From the NCBI GenBank assembly GCA_035301265.1, contig DATGUP010000010.1:1-64000 (forward strand): DNA of 64,000 nucleotides, in the 5' to 3' direction. This document shows, one piece after another, positions 35,001 through 44,726 of the stretch; position 1 is the first letter of the stretch, and each line of letters opens with the position of its first letter. The DNA comes from DATGUP01 sp035301265. GTDB lineage: Bacteria > Bacillota > Bacilli > Bacillales > Amphibacillaceae. Both the position numbers and the translations under genes were made by a program. The notes beneath the pieces were generated by a model, which saw nothing but the letters and a program-made list of their open reading frames with translations, searched no databases and was not told the origin of the DNA.

Positions 35001-35429
35001 CGGAGTTTCTTGAATAGAAGTTTCATGGATTGATCTTCCGGTTCTAGAAATATTTGCCAAAATAGATTCAGCCGACTTCGGGTGGAAGCAAAAAATAGAG
35101 TTTGTTTAATTTTATAATATATTATATAATTTTAATTAATTTATATTGAAAAATTGCCATAAAATACAATTAGCTCATAGTTGCAGTGTCGGGATGAGGG
35201 GCAAAATGAACGGTGCCCAAAGGTATGAAAAAGTCTATAGCATTAACAAGAGTAATAAACTTAGAATACAAGCATCGCTATTGTCATCACCGCAGTTAAA
35301 TTGATGATCCAGCATCAATGGCTAATGGAATACGAAGAAATTTAGCCATACCAATGATGACATAAAGGAAATACACTGAAATAAAACGTATCCCGTTAAT
35401 GTAAATGAATCTGAAATGGAGGAATATGC
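35001..35429. other. AT-rich intergenic region before the ABC export pair
   Basis: About 430 bases with a very AT-rich core (35100-35165) and an imperfect inverted repeat (TGGCTAA at about 35319 with TTAGCCA at about 35343). No coding frame, RNA gene or clear promoter was recognised. Confidence 0.5.
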
Positions 35430-36350
35430 ATGACAGAATCAGCTATGGAATTAATGAACGTTAAAAAAACAATCGGCAGCAAAGACATCATCAAAGGCCT
35501 CACATTCACCATCAACAAAGGAGAAGTGTTTGGCTTAATCGGGCCGAATGGTGCTGGTAAAACGACAACGATTCGCATGATGGTCGGCCTGATGCGATTG
35601 AGCGCCGGAGATGTGCGCATTTTAGGCAAAAGCATTAAAAGCGATTTTAAAGAAGCTGTTCGGCAAGTCGGAGTGATTGTCGAAAATCCAGAACTCTATC
35701 CGTTCATGAGCGGCTGGCAGAATTTAAAACATTTTGCCCGTATGATTCCCGGTATTACAGACGAGCGCATCCATGAAGTTGTCAAGCTATTAGGCATGGA
35801 AAAACCGATTAAGGAAAAGGTCGGTAAGTATTCACTCGGCATGCGGCAGCGTCTCGGGATTGCCCAGGCCCTGTTACACGCACCGTCTGTCCTCATTTTA
35901 GACGAGCCGACAAATGGACTGGACCCTGCCGGAATTCGAGAAATCCGCACATATATCAGACGGCTGGCCGAAAAAGAGGACGTTGCAGTAATTATTTCCA
36001 GTCACCTGCTGTCAGAAATTGAACTCATGTGTGATCGCATCGGCATCATTAAAAACGGAGAACTCATTGCTACCGAATTTGTCCGCGGAGCAGAGGAACA
36101 AGAAAATGTGCAGCAAGTCGTATTGGAGGTCACACCGGCCTGTCAAGCCATAGAACTCTTAAACGAAAAACTCGCTATCGAAGCTAGCGCAAAAGATGGT
36201 GCACTATCCTTCCAATGTGAAAAGGAACGCATACCGACAATCATTCAAACGTTGGTTCAACACGATATGGCCGTCTACCAAGTCGGGCTGTCCAATGACA
36301 CGCTGGAGGATAAATTCTTTGATTTGATTGGGGAGAACACGATTGAATAG
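35430..36350 (+). CDS. ABC transporter ATP-binding protein (BcrA/YdbJ type)
   Basis: 306 residues. Walker A is GPNGAGKTT, signature YSLGMRQRLGIAQALL, Walker B LILDEPTNGLDP, and the C-terminal domain is the type seen in bacitracin- and lantibiotic-export ATPases. The ribosome site is GGAGG, seven bases before ATG. Its end overlaps the permease start, so the two form one exporter. The substrate is unknown. Confidence 0.9.
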   Translation: MTESAMELMNVKKTIGSKDIIKGLTFTINKGEVFGLIGPNGAGKTTTIRMMVGLMRLSAGDVRILGKSIKSDFKEAVRQVGVIVENPELYPFMSGWQNLKHFARMIPGITDERIHEVVKLLGMEKPIKEKVGKYSLGMRQRLGIAQALLHAPSVLILDEPTNGLDPAGIREIRTYIRRLAEKEDVAVIISSHLLSEIELMCDRIGIIKNGELIATEFVRGAEEQENVQQVVLEVTPACQAIELLNEKLAIEASAKDGALSFQCEKERIPTIIQTLVQHDMAVYQVGLSNDTLEDKFFDLIGENTIE

Positions 36351-37320
36351 ATTTTTCAAACTCGTATTCAATGAAGAAATGAAAATATATATTCGTAAAT
36401 CAACATGGGTGATGTATGCGATTTTAGCGGCGATTATTATCGGCAGCGGACTCATCTCATACTTCTTCGGTGATTTGGGCGAAGAATATACAGGAGATGA
36501 CTGGCGTGAGGTGCTGGAGGAAGAAAATGAGGAATACATGCAAGATAATGAAGAATGGATACAGGAAATGGATGACGATAATGGTTTTGTCGTGGAAATG
36601 AATAACAGTTATATTGCCAAAAATAACTACTACTTGGAAAATGACATCCAGCCCAAACCTTATGACGCCTGGGAATACGTCCTTGAAAATGTCTTCTTGC
36701 TATCAGTTGTCAGTCTCTTCACGATCATTGTGGCTGCCGGCATCGTCGCGCATGAATTCCGATGGGGGACCATCAAGCTGCTCTTAACTCGGCCCATCTC
36801 CCGGGCGCAAATCCTCTTATCCAAGTATGTCTCCGTCCTTATCTTTGCATTGTTTACATTGCTATTTGTGGTACTTTTTTCTTGGATCGTCGGCGCCATT
36901 CTCTTCGGTATCAATGGTATTAATCCATCCATCGTCATCGAACAAAATGATGAGTTTGCACAAGTATCCATTTTGAGTGAAATCATGTCCGGTTACGGTT
37001 ACAAACTGATCAATCTCATTATGATGGCTACCTTTGCATTCATGATTTCATCCATCTTCCGCAACAGCACACTAGCCATTGGAACAGCTATTTTTCTTAT
37101 GTTTGCCGGAAATTCGATCGTCGGATTTTTTTCCGATCATGACTGGGCTAAATACATTCTATTTGCTAATACAGATCTTAAGCAATACGCAAATGATGGT
37201 TCTCCCATAATCGAAGGTATGACGCTCGGGTTTTCGATAACTATGTTAGTTGTCTATTATGCTATTTTCCTCGTTCTTTCATGGGTTGTGTTTACAAGAA
37301 GGGATGTGGCCGGTCAATAA
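36343..37320 (+). CDS. ABC-2 type transporter permease
   Basis: 325 residues with an N-terminal helix, an acidic external segment (about residues 48-100, rich in Glu and Asp), and five further helices, the layout of ABC-2 permeases. The TTG at 36343 is the start, with GGGGAGA eight bases upstream. It overlaps the ATPase gene by eight bases. It pairs with the preceding ATPase. Confidence 0.87.
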   Translation: MNRFFKLVFNEEMKIYIRKSTWVMYAILAAIIIGSGLISYFFGDLGEEYTGDDWREVLEEENEEYMQDNEEWIQEMDDDNGFVVEMNNSYIAKNNYYLENDIQPKPYDAWEYVLENVFLLSVVSLFTIIVAAGIVAHEFRWGTIKLLLTRPISRAQILLSKYVSVLIFALFTLLFVVLFSWIVGAILFGINGINPSIVIEQNDEFAQVSILSEIMSGYGYKLINLIMMATFAFMISSIFRNSTLAIGTAIFLMFAGNSIVGFFSDHDWAKYILFANTDLKQYANDGSPIIEGMTLGFSITMLVVYYAIFLVLSWVVFTRRDVAGQ

Positions 37321-37415
37321 AACCGATAATCCCATAATTATTTTCATATGCTATAATGATATGGAATGACACTAGATATATAAGCGAATGAAAAGCACCA
37401 AGCTGAGGTGTTCAT

Positions 37416-37592
37416 ATGAAGCGTTATTTATCACTTGTTTTTCTCGTTTTAAGCATTGTTATTATCATCTTCGGCTTGCGCATCGACTTCCGCTACAACG
37501 GGGTTGTTGCCTGGGGACTGACGCTCATATGTCTGAGTTGCGCTGCATACTTTACCAAATATATACCGAATGAAAAACAAAAAAGATCATGA
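37416..37592 (+). CDS. Small membrane protein, 58 residues
   Basis: The frame starts MKRYLSLVFLVLSIVIIIFG and has two hydrophobic segments (about 4-20 and 30-47) with a lysine-rich end. GAGGTG lies five bases before the ATG and a strong terminator follows directly, which supports a real gene. No family was recognised. It could be a small regulator of the neighbouring ABC exporter or an independent unit. Confidence 0.65.
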   Translation: MKRYLSLVFLVLSIVIIIFGLRIDFRYNGVVAWGLTLICLSCAAYFTKYIPNEKQKRS

Positions 37593-37628
37593 AAGGCCGT
37601 GCTCCTAAAGGACCGGCCCTTTTTCATG
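37590..37628. terminator. Terminator between the small membrane protein and arsC
   Basis: Hairpin AAAGGCCG/CGGCCCTTT with flanking A and T runs. It lies immediately after the small gene and 35 bases from the arsC stop, so it may serve both convergent units. Confidence 0.8.
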
Positions 37629-37662
37629 ATCATAAACACGAGTGACGGGCGTTTTGCTGGCG

Positions 37663-38106
37663 TCACCTATCCTGCTTCCTACGTTGTTCCTCCTCGTCCT
37701 TTTTAAACTGTAAAATCCGCGCCTCAATCTGATCACGCACACGCCGGAAGACGCGCCATTTGTCACTTTCCGTTCCATCAGCCTTAGCTGGATCGTCAAA
37801 TCCCCAGTGTTCTTTTTTGACATGCGGCGGTGTCATCGGGCAATTGTCCCGCGCATCACCGCATAATGTGACAACGAATGCCGCATGCTGCCATATGTCC
37901 GGATCAATGACAGTGGATTTTTGTTCTGAAATATCCACACCGGCTTCTTCCATCACTTTCACTGCCATCGGGTTTAAACCGTGTGCTTCCACACCGGCAC
38001 TTCTGACATCCCACTTTTCAAGATATTTTTTGCCAAAGCCTTCTGCCATTTGGCTTCGGCATGAATTGCCTGTACATAGAAAATATAAGATGGGTTTCTT
38101 TGTCAT
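37663..38106 (-). CDS. arsC: Arsenate reductase (thioredoxin-coupled)
   Basis: A 147-residue low-molecular-weight phosphatase fold enzyme that reduces arsenate to arsenite. The P-loop nucleophile is Cys11 (FLCTGNSCRSQMAE), and the redox cysteines are in VVTLCGDARDNCP. The trailing HWGFDDPAKADG motif is typical. It is the last gene of arsR-arsB-arsC. Confidence 0.95.
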   Translation of the reverse strand: MTKKPILYFLCTGNSCRSQMAEGFGKKYLEKWDVRSAGVEAHGLNPMAVKVMEEAGVDISEQKSTVIDPDIWQHAAFVVTLCGDARDNCPMTPPHVKKEHWGFDDPAKADGTESDKWRVFRRVRDQIEARILQFKKDEEEQRRKQDR

Positions 38107-38117
38107 ATCGATCCTCC

Positions 38118-39416
38118 TTAAAACACAACTAATGTTAAATATAGCCCGGCAAGCGTAATAAACAAAGTCGGAATTGTCAGGATCATACCGACTTTAAAAT
38201 AGTAGCCCCAGGAAATACGTATCCCTTTTGTTCGCAAAACATGCAACCACAAAAGTGTTGCGAGCGATCCGATCGGGGTAATTTTCGGCCCTAAGTCACT
38301 GCCGATCACATTCGCATAGATCAATCCTTCTTTCATGAGTCCTGTCGCATGCGTATCCGCAATGGCCAGGGCGTCAATCATAACGGTCGGCATATTGTTC
38401 ATGATCGATGATAAAATAGCAGCGATAAAGCCCATGGCAACCGTTCCGGCAAATAACCCCTGTTCAGCCGCTACATCAATCACTCCCGCAAGCATATCGG
38501 TCAAGCCGACATTGCGCAGCCCATAAACGACGACATACATGCCGATGGAGAAAAACACGATATCCCACGGCGCGCCCTTGATAACCTTGCCAGTTGCAAC
38601 AGCCTCACTTTTTTGCGACAACAGAAGAAACACAACCGCCACGGCTCCGGCAATCAATGATACCGGAATCGCCACAAATTCACTGATCAAATAGCCCACA
38701 AGCAAGACAGCCAAAACAGCCCAAGCGATGCGGAATAATTTTTCATTTTTGATAGCACTTTTCGGCTGTTTTAAATGGGCTACATCGTAATCGTTCGGGA
38801 TATCCTTCCTGAAAAATAAATACAGGACGCTAATACTTGCGACTAAAGAAAACAAATTCGGAATGACCATTCGTGCGGCATATTCTAGAAAGCCGATCCC
38901 AAAAAAGTCAGCTGATACGATATTAACCAAGTTGCTTACGATAAACGGAAGGGATGTCGTATCGGCGATAAATCCGCTCGCCATAGTAAACGGCAAAATA
39001 AACGCATCTTTGAATTTGAGCGCTCGAACCATAGCAAGCACGATCGGTGTCAAAATCAGCGCTGCCCCGTCGTTGGCAAACAGTGCCGCAACAAGCGCGC
39101 CTAAAACGGATATGTAGATAAACATTTTCAGACCATTTCCGCCAGCCATCCGCGCCATATGCAGAGCTGCCCATTCAAAAAAGCCGATTTCATCGAGAAT
39201 GAGCGAAATCATAATGATCGCTACAAACGCAAGTGTCGCATTCCAGACAATCCCTGTGACGTCAACGACATCAGTAAACGACACAACCCCGGCTGCCAGT
39301 GCTAGAATCGCCCCGCCAATGGCCGTGTAACCAATTCCCAGATTTTTCGGCTGCCAAATGATCAAAATAAGTGTCATAAGAAAAATCGTCACAGCTAAAA
39401 CAGTTGATGCATCCAA
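38118..39416 (-). CDS. arsB: Arsenite efflux membrane protein ArsB
   Basis: A 432-residue membrane carrier with about twelve helices of the ArsB/NhaD superfamily. Typical segments are GVVSFTDVVDVTGIVWNATL, FANDGAALILTPIVLA and NNMPTVMIDALAI. It extrudes arsenite formed by ArsC. It lies 74 bases after arsR and 11 bases before arsC. Confidence 0.93.
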   Translation of the reverse strand: MDASTVLAVTIFLMTLILIIWQPKNLGIGYTAIGGAILALAAGVVSFTDVVDVTGIVWNATLAFVAIIMISLILDEIGFFEWAALHMARMAGGNGLKMFIYISVLGALVAALFANDGAALILTPIVLAMVRALKFKDAFILPFTMASGFIADTTSLPFIVSNLVNIVSADFFGIGFLEYAARMVIPNLFSLVASISVLYLFFRKDIPNDYDVAHLKQPKSAIKNEKLFRIAWAVLAVLLVGYLISEFVAIPVSLIAGAVAVVFLLLSQKSEAVATGKVIKGAPWDIVFFSIGMYVVVYGLRNVGLTDMLAGVIDVAAEQGLFAGTVAMGFIAAILSSIMNNMPTVMIDALAIADTHATGLMKEGLIYANVIGSDLGPKITPIGSLATLLWLHVLRTKGIRISWGYYFKVGMILTIPTLFITLAGLYLTLVVF

Positions 39417-39490
39417 ATGAAGTCCCCCAAATTGAACATGTCAGACTTTCTTAAGATCTTTACACTTTCAAGGTTCGCACAATCGGCCTG

Positions 39491-39832
39491 TCAGCACCCT
39501 CGTGCGTTTTCCATTTTTTCAAGCAATAGCGTTTGCGCAGGGATATAATCCAGCACCTCCTGCACGAGCGGATAGCAATCGGATTGTTTATTTATTTCAT
39601 AATAAACCCACTGGCCCCGCCGTTCTTCGGCAACCAGTTTGGCATCCCGAAGCTTTCGCAAATGTTGGCTTATGGCAGGCTGCGACATGTCAAACGCCTC
39701 GGTCAATTCGCAGACACAGCATTGTTTCGTCTCGAGCAATTTCATGATCGCCAGCCGCGTTCGGTCGCCGAACAATTTGAAAACCAAAACGACTTCTTCG
39801 ATATCCAAATCAACCTTCGGCATAGTATCCAC
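39491..39832 (-). CDS. arsR: Arsenic-responsive repressor ArsR
   Basis: A 113-residue winged-helix repressor. The As(III) site is in KQCCVCELTEAF and the recognition helix in MSQPAISQHLRKLRDA. It heads the arsRBC operon and should repress the promoter at 39869-39897. Confidence 0.94.
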   Translation of the reverse strand: MDTMPKVDLDIEEVVLVFKLFGDRTRLAIMKLLETKQCCVCELTEAFDMSQPAISQHLRKLRDAKLVAEERRGQWVYYEINKQSDCYPLVQEVLDYIPAQTLLLEKMENARGC

Positions 39833-39868
39833 CCTTTTTATATCATTTTATAATTAAATGCTTATATC

Positions 39869-39897
39869 ATGATAAAATGTAACATTAAAAAATGCAA
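39869..39897 (-). promoter_or_regulatory. arsRBC promoter
   Basis: Minus-strand TTGCAT (39897-39892) and TATCAT (39874-39869) with a 17-base spacer. Downstream is an AT-rich region with a repeated ATGATATAA (39867-39875 and 39839-39847) where ArsR probably binds. Confidence 0.65.
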
Positions 39898-39902
39898 CTA
39901 TG

Positions 39903-40193
39903 CTACTCGGGAGGTGTGGCATCATACTTTTCCTTCAATGAGTCAGGCGCCGCCTTGACCATCAGCTGCAACAGAATAACAGCAATGGTTACATCATCAA
40001 CTATCCCTAATCCCACAATAAAATCGGGAATCAGATCAAATGGAAATATAGCATAGCCAATGATTAAAACGACAAACACAACTTTTTTAAAAATCCCGAT
40101 TTCTTGAGAAAGGAAAAAATCTTTCATAAATGGAATGGATTTATGCAGTTTAAACAAAAACCAAATCCGTATCAAAAATCGTTTCATGTTCAT
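39903..40193 (-). CDS. DUF1232 (YkvA-like) membrane protein
   Basis: A 96-residue protein with the DUF1232 core YAIFPFDLIPDFIVGLGIVD and one or two hydrophobic segments. The start MNMKRFLIR at 40193 follows AAAGGGA. The function of the family is unknown. It is upstream of arsR on the same strand but separated by the ars promoter. Confidence 0.8.
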   Translation of the reverse strand: MNMKRFLIRIWFLFKLHKSIPFMKDFFLSQEIGIFKKVVFVVLIIGYAIFPFDLIPDFIVGLGIVDDVTIAVILLQLMVKAAPDSLKEKYDATPPE

Positions 40194-40757
40194 AATCATT
40201 CCCTTTGTCCATCTTTTGACTATGTATCGTGCGAACACGAACAGGACGATCCTTGTCATACCTTTTGCTGAATGCGTGATGTAGTTGTTGCTTCAACAGT
40301 ACTTGTCATTGTGACCATGTTATTAAATGCACTTACGTTGTTTTTATGTCGGGATAGAAGCGCATTGTATAACAATCAGACGCGATTGTTGCACAAAGAG
40401 GATAGCAAGTATGAATCATCAAGCCCTTGCTATCCTGCTAATGCTTTTGAATCATTATTCAAGATCCTTTAACTTTCTTTCCGCACTATTCTCCAGTTAC
40501 GGATAAATCCTGTCATCACCTTTCGTATTCGCCTTGCACATGAAAAATGAACACGGATTTGCTTGGTCCACACGATGACAATTTTGACACAATTGGCCGC
40601 ATCAAAATACTTTCCCTTTTGAAACATAACAAGACCACATGCCCGAGCCAATGGTAAGCTATCAGCCGCTGTTTAGGCGTAATGGCAAGCTCATCTCTAA
40701 AGACACAAAAACCTATTTAAGCTGCCTTCTTCCGCAAGTCTTCGTATACGAAATGTC
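40194..40757. other. Intergenic region between the DUF1232 gene and typA
   Basis: About 560 bases without a convincing gene. It contains a 10-bp perfect inverted repeat, GGATAGCAAG (40400-40409) and CTTGCTATCC (40426-40435), with a 16-base loop and no U-tract on either side. Short frames on both strands contain cysteine-rich fragments but no recognisable domain. Confidence 0.5.
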
Positions 40758-42584
40758 TTAATCCATCTTCGCCCGCTTGGCCGCTTTTTCTCGCTCGCTT
40801 TTATTCAATAATTTTTTACGAAGGCGGATGGATTTCGGCGTGACCTCACAATACTCGTCATCATTAATATATTGAAGCGCCTCCTCCAGCGACATGTGAT
40901 GCGTTTTCTTCATCGTAGCGGTCTGATCCTTGTGAGCAGAGCGAATATTCGTCAAATGTTTTTCCTTTGTAATGTTGACCGTTAGATCATTTTCACGGTT
41001 ATGTTCGCCAACGATCATCCCGGCATAGACTTCCGTGCCCGGTTCGACAAATATGATGCCGCGATCTTCTACTTGCATGATGCCATAGGTGGTCACTTGC
41101 CCGTTTTCCTGACTGACCAGAACCCCTTCACGTCGACCACCAACGTGTCCATCAACCACTGGTTCATACGCTTCAAACGTATGATTGATAACCCCGTAAC
41201 CATGTGTTTGTGCCATAAATTCAGTTGTATAGCCGATCAATCCCCGAGATGGGACTTTAAACTCTAAACGAACTTGCCCGTTTCCATGATTAACCATATC
41301 GAGCATTTCACCTTTACGCTGGCCGAGTGATTCCATAACGGGCCCAGTATATTCTTCAGGAACATCGATTTGCACACGTTCGACTGGCTCACACATTACG
41401 CCATCGATCGTTTTTAAAATGACCCTTGGTTTGGAAAGCTGCAGTTCATAACCTTCCCGGCGCATGTTTTCGACCAAAATCGATAAATGCAATTCACCGC
41501 GACCAGAAACGTTCCAAGCATCTGGCGAATCCGTCGGTTCAACACGCAAACTGACATCTGTTTCCAGCTCTGTCATCAGGCGCTCTTCGATTTGCCGCGA
41601 TGTCAGATATTTCCCTTCTCGACCCGCAAACGGACTGTTGTTCACATGAAAAGTCATCTGCAATGTCGGTTCATCAATCCTAAGCAGTGGCAACGGCTCG
41701 GGATGGTCTTCCGGACAAATTGTTTCGCCGACATTGATGTCATCCAGCCCGGACAAGGCTACAACATCCCCGGCATGTGCCTCTTGGATTTCAACTCGCT
41801 TCAAACCGATAAACCCGAACAATTTAGTGATCCGGAATGATTTAGTCGACCCGTCCTTTTTCATAACGATAACCTGCTGGCCGACGCTGATTTTCCCGCG
41901 AAACACACGACCGATTCCAACACGACCGACATATTTGTTATAATCGAGGAGCGTAACCTGAAATTGCAGCGGTTCATCTTTTGTATCAAGCGGAGCGGGA
42001 ATATGCTCCATTATTGCTGTAAAAACAGGATCCATCGTTTTTTCCTGTTCATCTGGTTCAACGCCGGATGTTCCGTTCATAGCCGATGTATATACAACAG
42101 GAAAGTCTAGCTGCTCATCATCGGCTCCGAGATCGATGAATAAATCAAACACCTCATCAACAACTTCCAAAGGCCGGGCATTTGCCCGATCGATTTTATT
42201 AATGATGACAACCGGTGTCAACTTCTCCTCCAACGCCTTTTGCAATACGAATCGCGTCTGTGGCATCGCCCCTTCATAAGCATCCACAACTAAAAGAACA
42301 CCATCCACCATTTTCATAATTCGTTCAACCTCGCCGCCAAAATCAGCATGGCCCGGTGTATCTAAAATATTGATTGTCGTATCTTGATAACGAAGCGCTG
42401 TATTTTTAGCCAAAATGGTTATGCCACGTTCGCGCTCTAAATCGTGTGAATCCATCGCTCGCTCATCGATCTGTTCATGAGACCGAAATGTCCCTGAGTA
42501 TTTCAAAAGCTGATCGACAAGCGTTGTTTTGCCGTGATCAACGTGAGCGATAATGGCAATATTCCGAATGTCTCTTCGTTGCAT
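40758..42584 (-). CDS. typA: Ribosome-associated GTPase TypA/BipA
   Basis: A 608-residue translational GTPase. G1 is AHVDHGKTT, G3 LDTPGHADFGG and G4 VINKIDR, followed by EF-G-like domains and the C-terminal TypA domain. It acts on ribosome assembly and stress growth. The ATG at 42584 (MQRRDIRN) follows GAGGTG. An upstream ATG would place the ribosome site inside the gene. Confidence 0.96.
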   Translation of the reverse strand: MQRRDIRNIAIIAHVDHGKTTLVDQLLKYSGTFRSHEQIDERAMDSHDLERERGITILAKNTALRYQDTTINILDTPGHADFGGEVERIMKMVDGVLLVVDAYEGAMPQTRFVLQKALEEKLTPVVIINKIDRANARPLEVVDEVFDLFIDLGADDEQLDFPVVYTSAMNGTSGVEPDEQEKTMDPVFTAIMEHIPAPLDTKDEPLQFQVTLLDYNKYVGRVGIGRVFRGKISVGQQVIVMKKDGSTKSFRITKLFGFIGLKRVEIQEAHAGDVVALSGLDDINVGETICPEDHPEPLPLLRIDEPTLQMTFHVNNSPFAGREGKYLTSRQIEERLMTELETDVSLRVEPTDSPDAWNVSGRGELHLSILVENMRREGYELQLSKPRVILKTIDGVMCEPVERVQIDVPEEYTGPVMESLGQRKGEMLDMVNHGNGQVRLEFKVPSRGLIGYTTEFMAQTHGYGVINHTFEAYEPVVDGHVGGRREGVLVSQENGQVTTYGIMQVEDRGIIFVEPGTEVYAGMIVGEHNRENDLTVNITKEKHLTNIRSAHKDQTATMKKTHHMSLEEALQYINDDEYCEVTPKSIRLRKKLLNKSEREKAAKRAKMD

Positions 42585-42634
42585 GAAATAAGCACCTCTA
42601 TCAATCATTAATGATCATTATTAATAGCAAACAT

Positions 42635-43984
42635 CTAGTTATGAACATTGGCAGTCGCGATAGGAAACTCAAGTGTAAATTTAGCTCCGCCGTGTTTTGA
42701 ATCGCCAACCGTAATCTTCCCGCCCGATTGTTCGATAATAGCACGTGCAATTGCTAATCCTAAACCGGTCTCACCGCTTTTTCCTTTAACAAAACGATGA
42801 AATATGTGCGGTATCAGTTCTTCAGGTATACCTTCCCCATCATCTTCAATCGTTATCATCATCCGCTCCGCGTCGTTTGTTACCGTCAGATCGACGCGCG
42901 TTTTGGCATGGCGTATTCCATTAAAAACAAGATTTAACAGTGCACGCAAAAACTTTTCCTCATCAACGACAAGCGGTACATCTTGCTGAATATCTCGATA
43001 AAACGCAATACCCGTTTCATTCATCAACGGAACGCAACGTGCGGATACTTGATCGATTACCGCTGATATTTGCACTTTTTCAGCTTCATAAATCTCTTGC
43101 TCGCTATCGAGTTTGGCAAGCAAAATCATTTCATTAATGATTTTTTTTAACCGTTTGACTTCACTCACCATGACTTCAAGCCCTTTTTCCTCTTCCTTCG
43201 CATCAAAAATCTGGTCTCTAATCCCTTCAGCGTAGCCTTGAATCGTCATCAGCGGTGTTTTTAGTTCATGGCTTGCATTTTGGAAAAAAGCTTGTTGCGC
43301 GTTCATATACCGTTCGAGTGCATCGGCCATCTCGTAAACACTTTTTTCAACTTCCTTGATTTCCCCCGTCGCCTTGATCGGTTCTATGTCATCGAATTGG
43401 CGCTGTTCAATTTTTTTCAATTGCCGCCGCAATCGCGTGAGCGGTGTCACAAGTTTATTTGTCATAAAATAGCTAAGACCGATGGCTACAAGTGAACCGA
43501 TGATAAACACGACAACAAGGCGCATGATAAAGCTTTGTTGTACGATTTGCAAATCGGTCAGCGGCGTGAGCAAAATCAACTCGAGACCTGTCTCAGGTGG
43601 ATAAACCAAAATCCTTGATGTCACGTACTTATCACTTCGGTATTCCCATAGCTCTTCACTATCATCAGAAAGGTCATTGTTCCACATAAAACCGCGTACG
43701 ATGTCCTTTGGCATCGAAGAATAGAGCACCCGGTCTTTATTGCGATCGTATAAAAACAACTGTAAATCCTGTTCTTCCAAAAATGCGCTCACTTCACCAA
43801 CATTTTGTGTCCCGTATTGTTCGTTCAAAATGTTTACAAGGATTTCCCCTTTTTGTTTCAGCTGTCGCTGTTCATCCTCAATCAACATATTTAAAATCAA
43901 CGAATAGATAACATAACCTGTAACAGCCATAATGACGACAAGCAACGTCGTAAACGCTGCATTCAACTGATATTGCAGTTTCAT
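42635..43984 (-). CDS. cssS: Sensor histidine kinase (CssS-like)
   Basis: 449 residues. One transmembrane helix (about 8-30), an extracytoplasmic sensor domain (about 35-155), a second helix, HAMP, then the H box ASHELKTPLMTIQGYAEG and ATPase boxes EDDGEGIPEELI and GETGLGLAIARAI. It follows the regulator by two bases. The match to CssS of the secretion-stress system rests on its partner and on the htrA neighbour. Confidence 0.87.
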   Translation of the reverse strand: MKLQYQLNAAFTTLLVVIMAVTGYVIYSLILNMLIEDEQRQLKQKGEILVNILNEQYGTQNVGEVSAFLEEQDLQLFLYDRNKDRVLYSSMPKDIVRGFMWNNDLSDDSEELWEYRSDKYVTSRILVYPPETGLELILLTPLTDLQIVQQSFIMRLVVVFIIGSLVAIGLSYFMTNKLVTPLTRLRRQLKKIEQRQFDDIEPIKATGEIKEVEKSVYEMADALERYMNAQQAFFQNASHELKTPLMTIQGYAEGIRDQIFDAKEEEKGLEVMVSEVKRLKKIINEMILLAKLDSEQEIYEAEKVQISAVIDQVSARCVPLMNETGIAFYRDIQQDVPLVVDEEKFLRALLNLVFNGIRHAKTRVDLTVTNDAERMMITIEDDGEGIPEELIPHIFHRFVKGKSGETGLGLAIARAIIEQSGGKITVGDSKHGGAKFTLEFPIATANVHN

Positions 43985-43986
43985 AA

Positions 43987-44676
43987 TCAGCCCTCATCAT
44001 GCCGCAAACGGTAGCCGAAGCCCCATACGGTCTCTAGCGGAATATTGGCTATTTTTTTGCGGAGGCGTTTAACTAAATCATCAACAGCGCGATCGCTGCC
44101 AAAATAATCAGGGCCCCAAACACGATCCAACAGTTCTTCACGAGAAAACGCTCGGTTCGGATTTTCAGCAAACAGCAACAAAATATCGTATTCCTTCATC
44201 GTGATGTTAACCTCACGGTGATGCCAAAACACACGACGGTCATTTTTATCGATTTCTAAATCGCCGCATTTGACTTTCACACGAGTTTGTTCGTTCGCTT
44301 CTGATGACGGCTGTACTCGTTTAAACAACCGCTTCACTCGAGCTACTAACTCCCTTGGGCTGAATGGTTTTGTTAAATAGTCATCTCCACCCAATTCCAG
44401 ACCGAGGATTCTATCGATTTCTTCGTCTTTAGCCGAGATAATAATAATTGGCACATCGCTTTTTTTGCGGATTTGTTTGCAAAATTCATAGCCGTCCATA
44501 CCGGGAAGCATAATATCGAGAATCCACATATCTGGAGGATTATTTTCCCATAGTTTCCACCCTCGCTCTGCCGAGTCTAATCGCGTTACAGTGAATCCTT
44601 CTTTCCGTAAATAGGCAGAGACAATATTTTGGATGTTGGCATCATCCTCGACGATCGCTATGTGCTGATTCATCAA
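43987..44676 (-). CDS. cssR: OmpR-family response regulator (CssR-like)
   Basis: A 229-residue regulator with receiver domain (acidic VEDD, phospho-Asp in WILDIMLPGMDG, KPF motif DYLTKPFSPREL) and a winged-helix DNA-binding domain (WGPDYFGSDRAVDDLVKRLR). The receiver and C-terminal signatures follow B. subtilis CssR closely. It is divergent from htrA, its expected target, with a palindrome between them. Confidence 0.88.
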   Translation of the reverse strand: MMNQHIAIVEDDANIQNIVSAYLRKEGFTVTRLDSAERGWKLWENNPPDMWILDIMLPGMDGYEFCKQIRKKSDVPIIIISAKDEEIDRILGLELGGDDYLTKPFSPRELVARVKRLFKRVQPSSEANEQTRVKVKCGDLEIDKNDRRVFWHHREVNITMKEYDILLLFAENPNRAFSREELLDRVWGPDYFGSDRAVDDLVKRLRKKIANIPLETVWGFGYRLRHDEG

Positions 44677-44726
44677 TCAAGCCTCCCTGCTTGTTTCTTC
44701 TTATATTTTTACATAAAATAAGGTAT

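Noticed and set aside
40469..40651. 60-residue cysteine-containing frame suggesting a RecR or ComFA fragment
   Set aside because: Cysteine spacing only loosely matches a zinc finger, no other domain motif is present, and there is no ribosome site.
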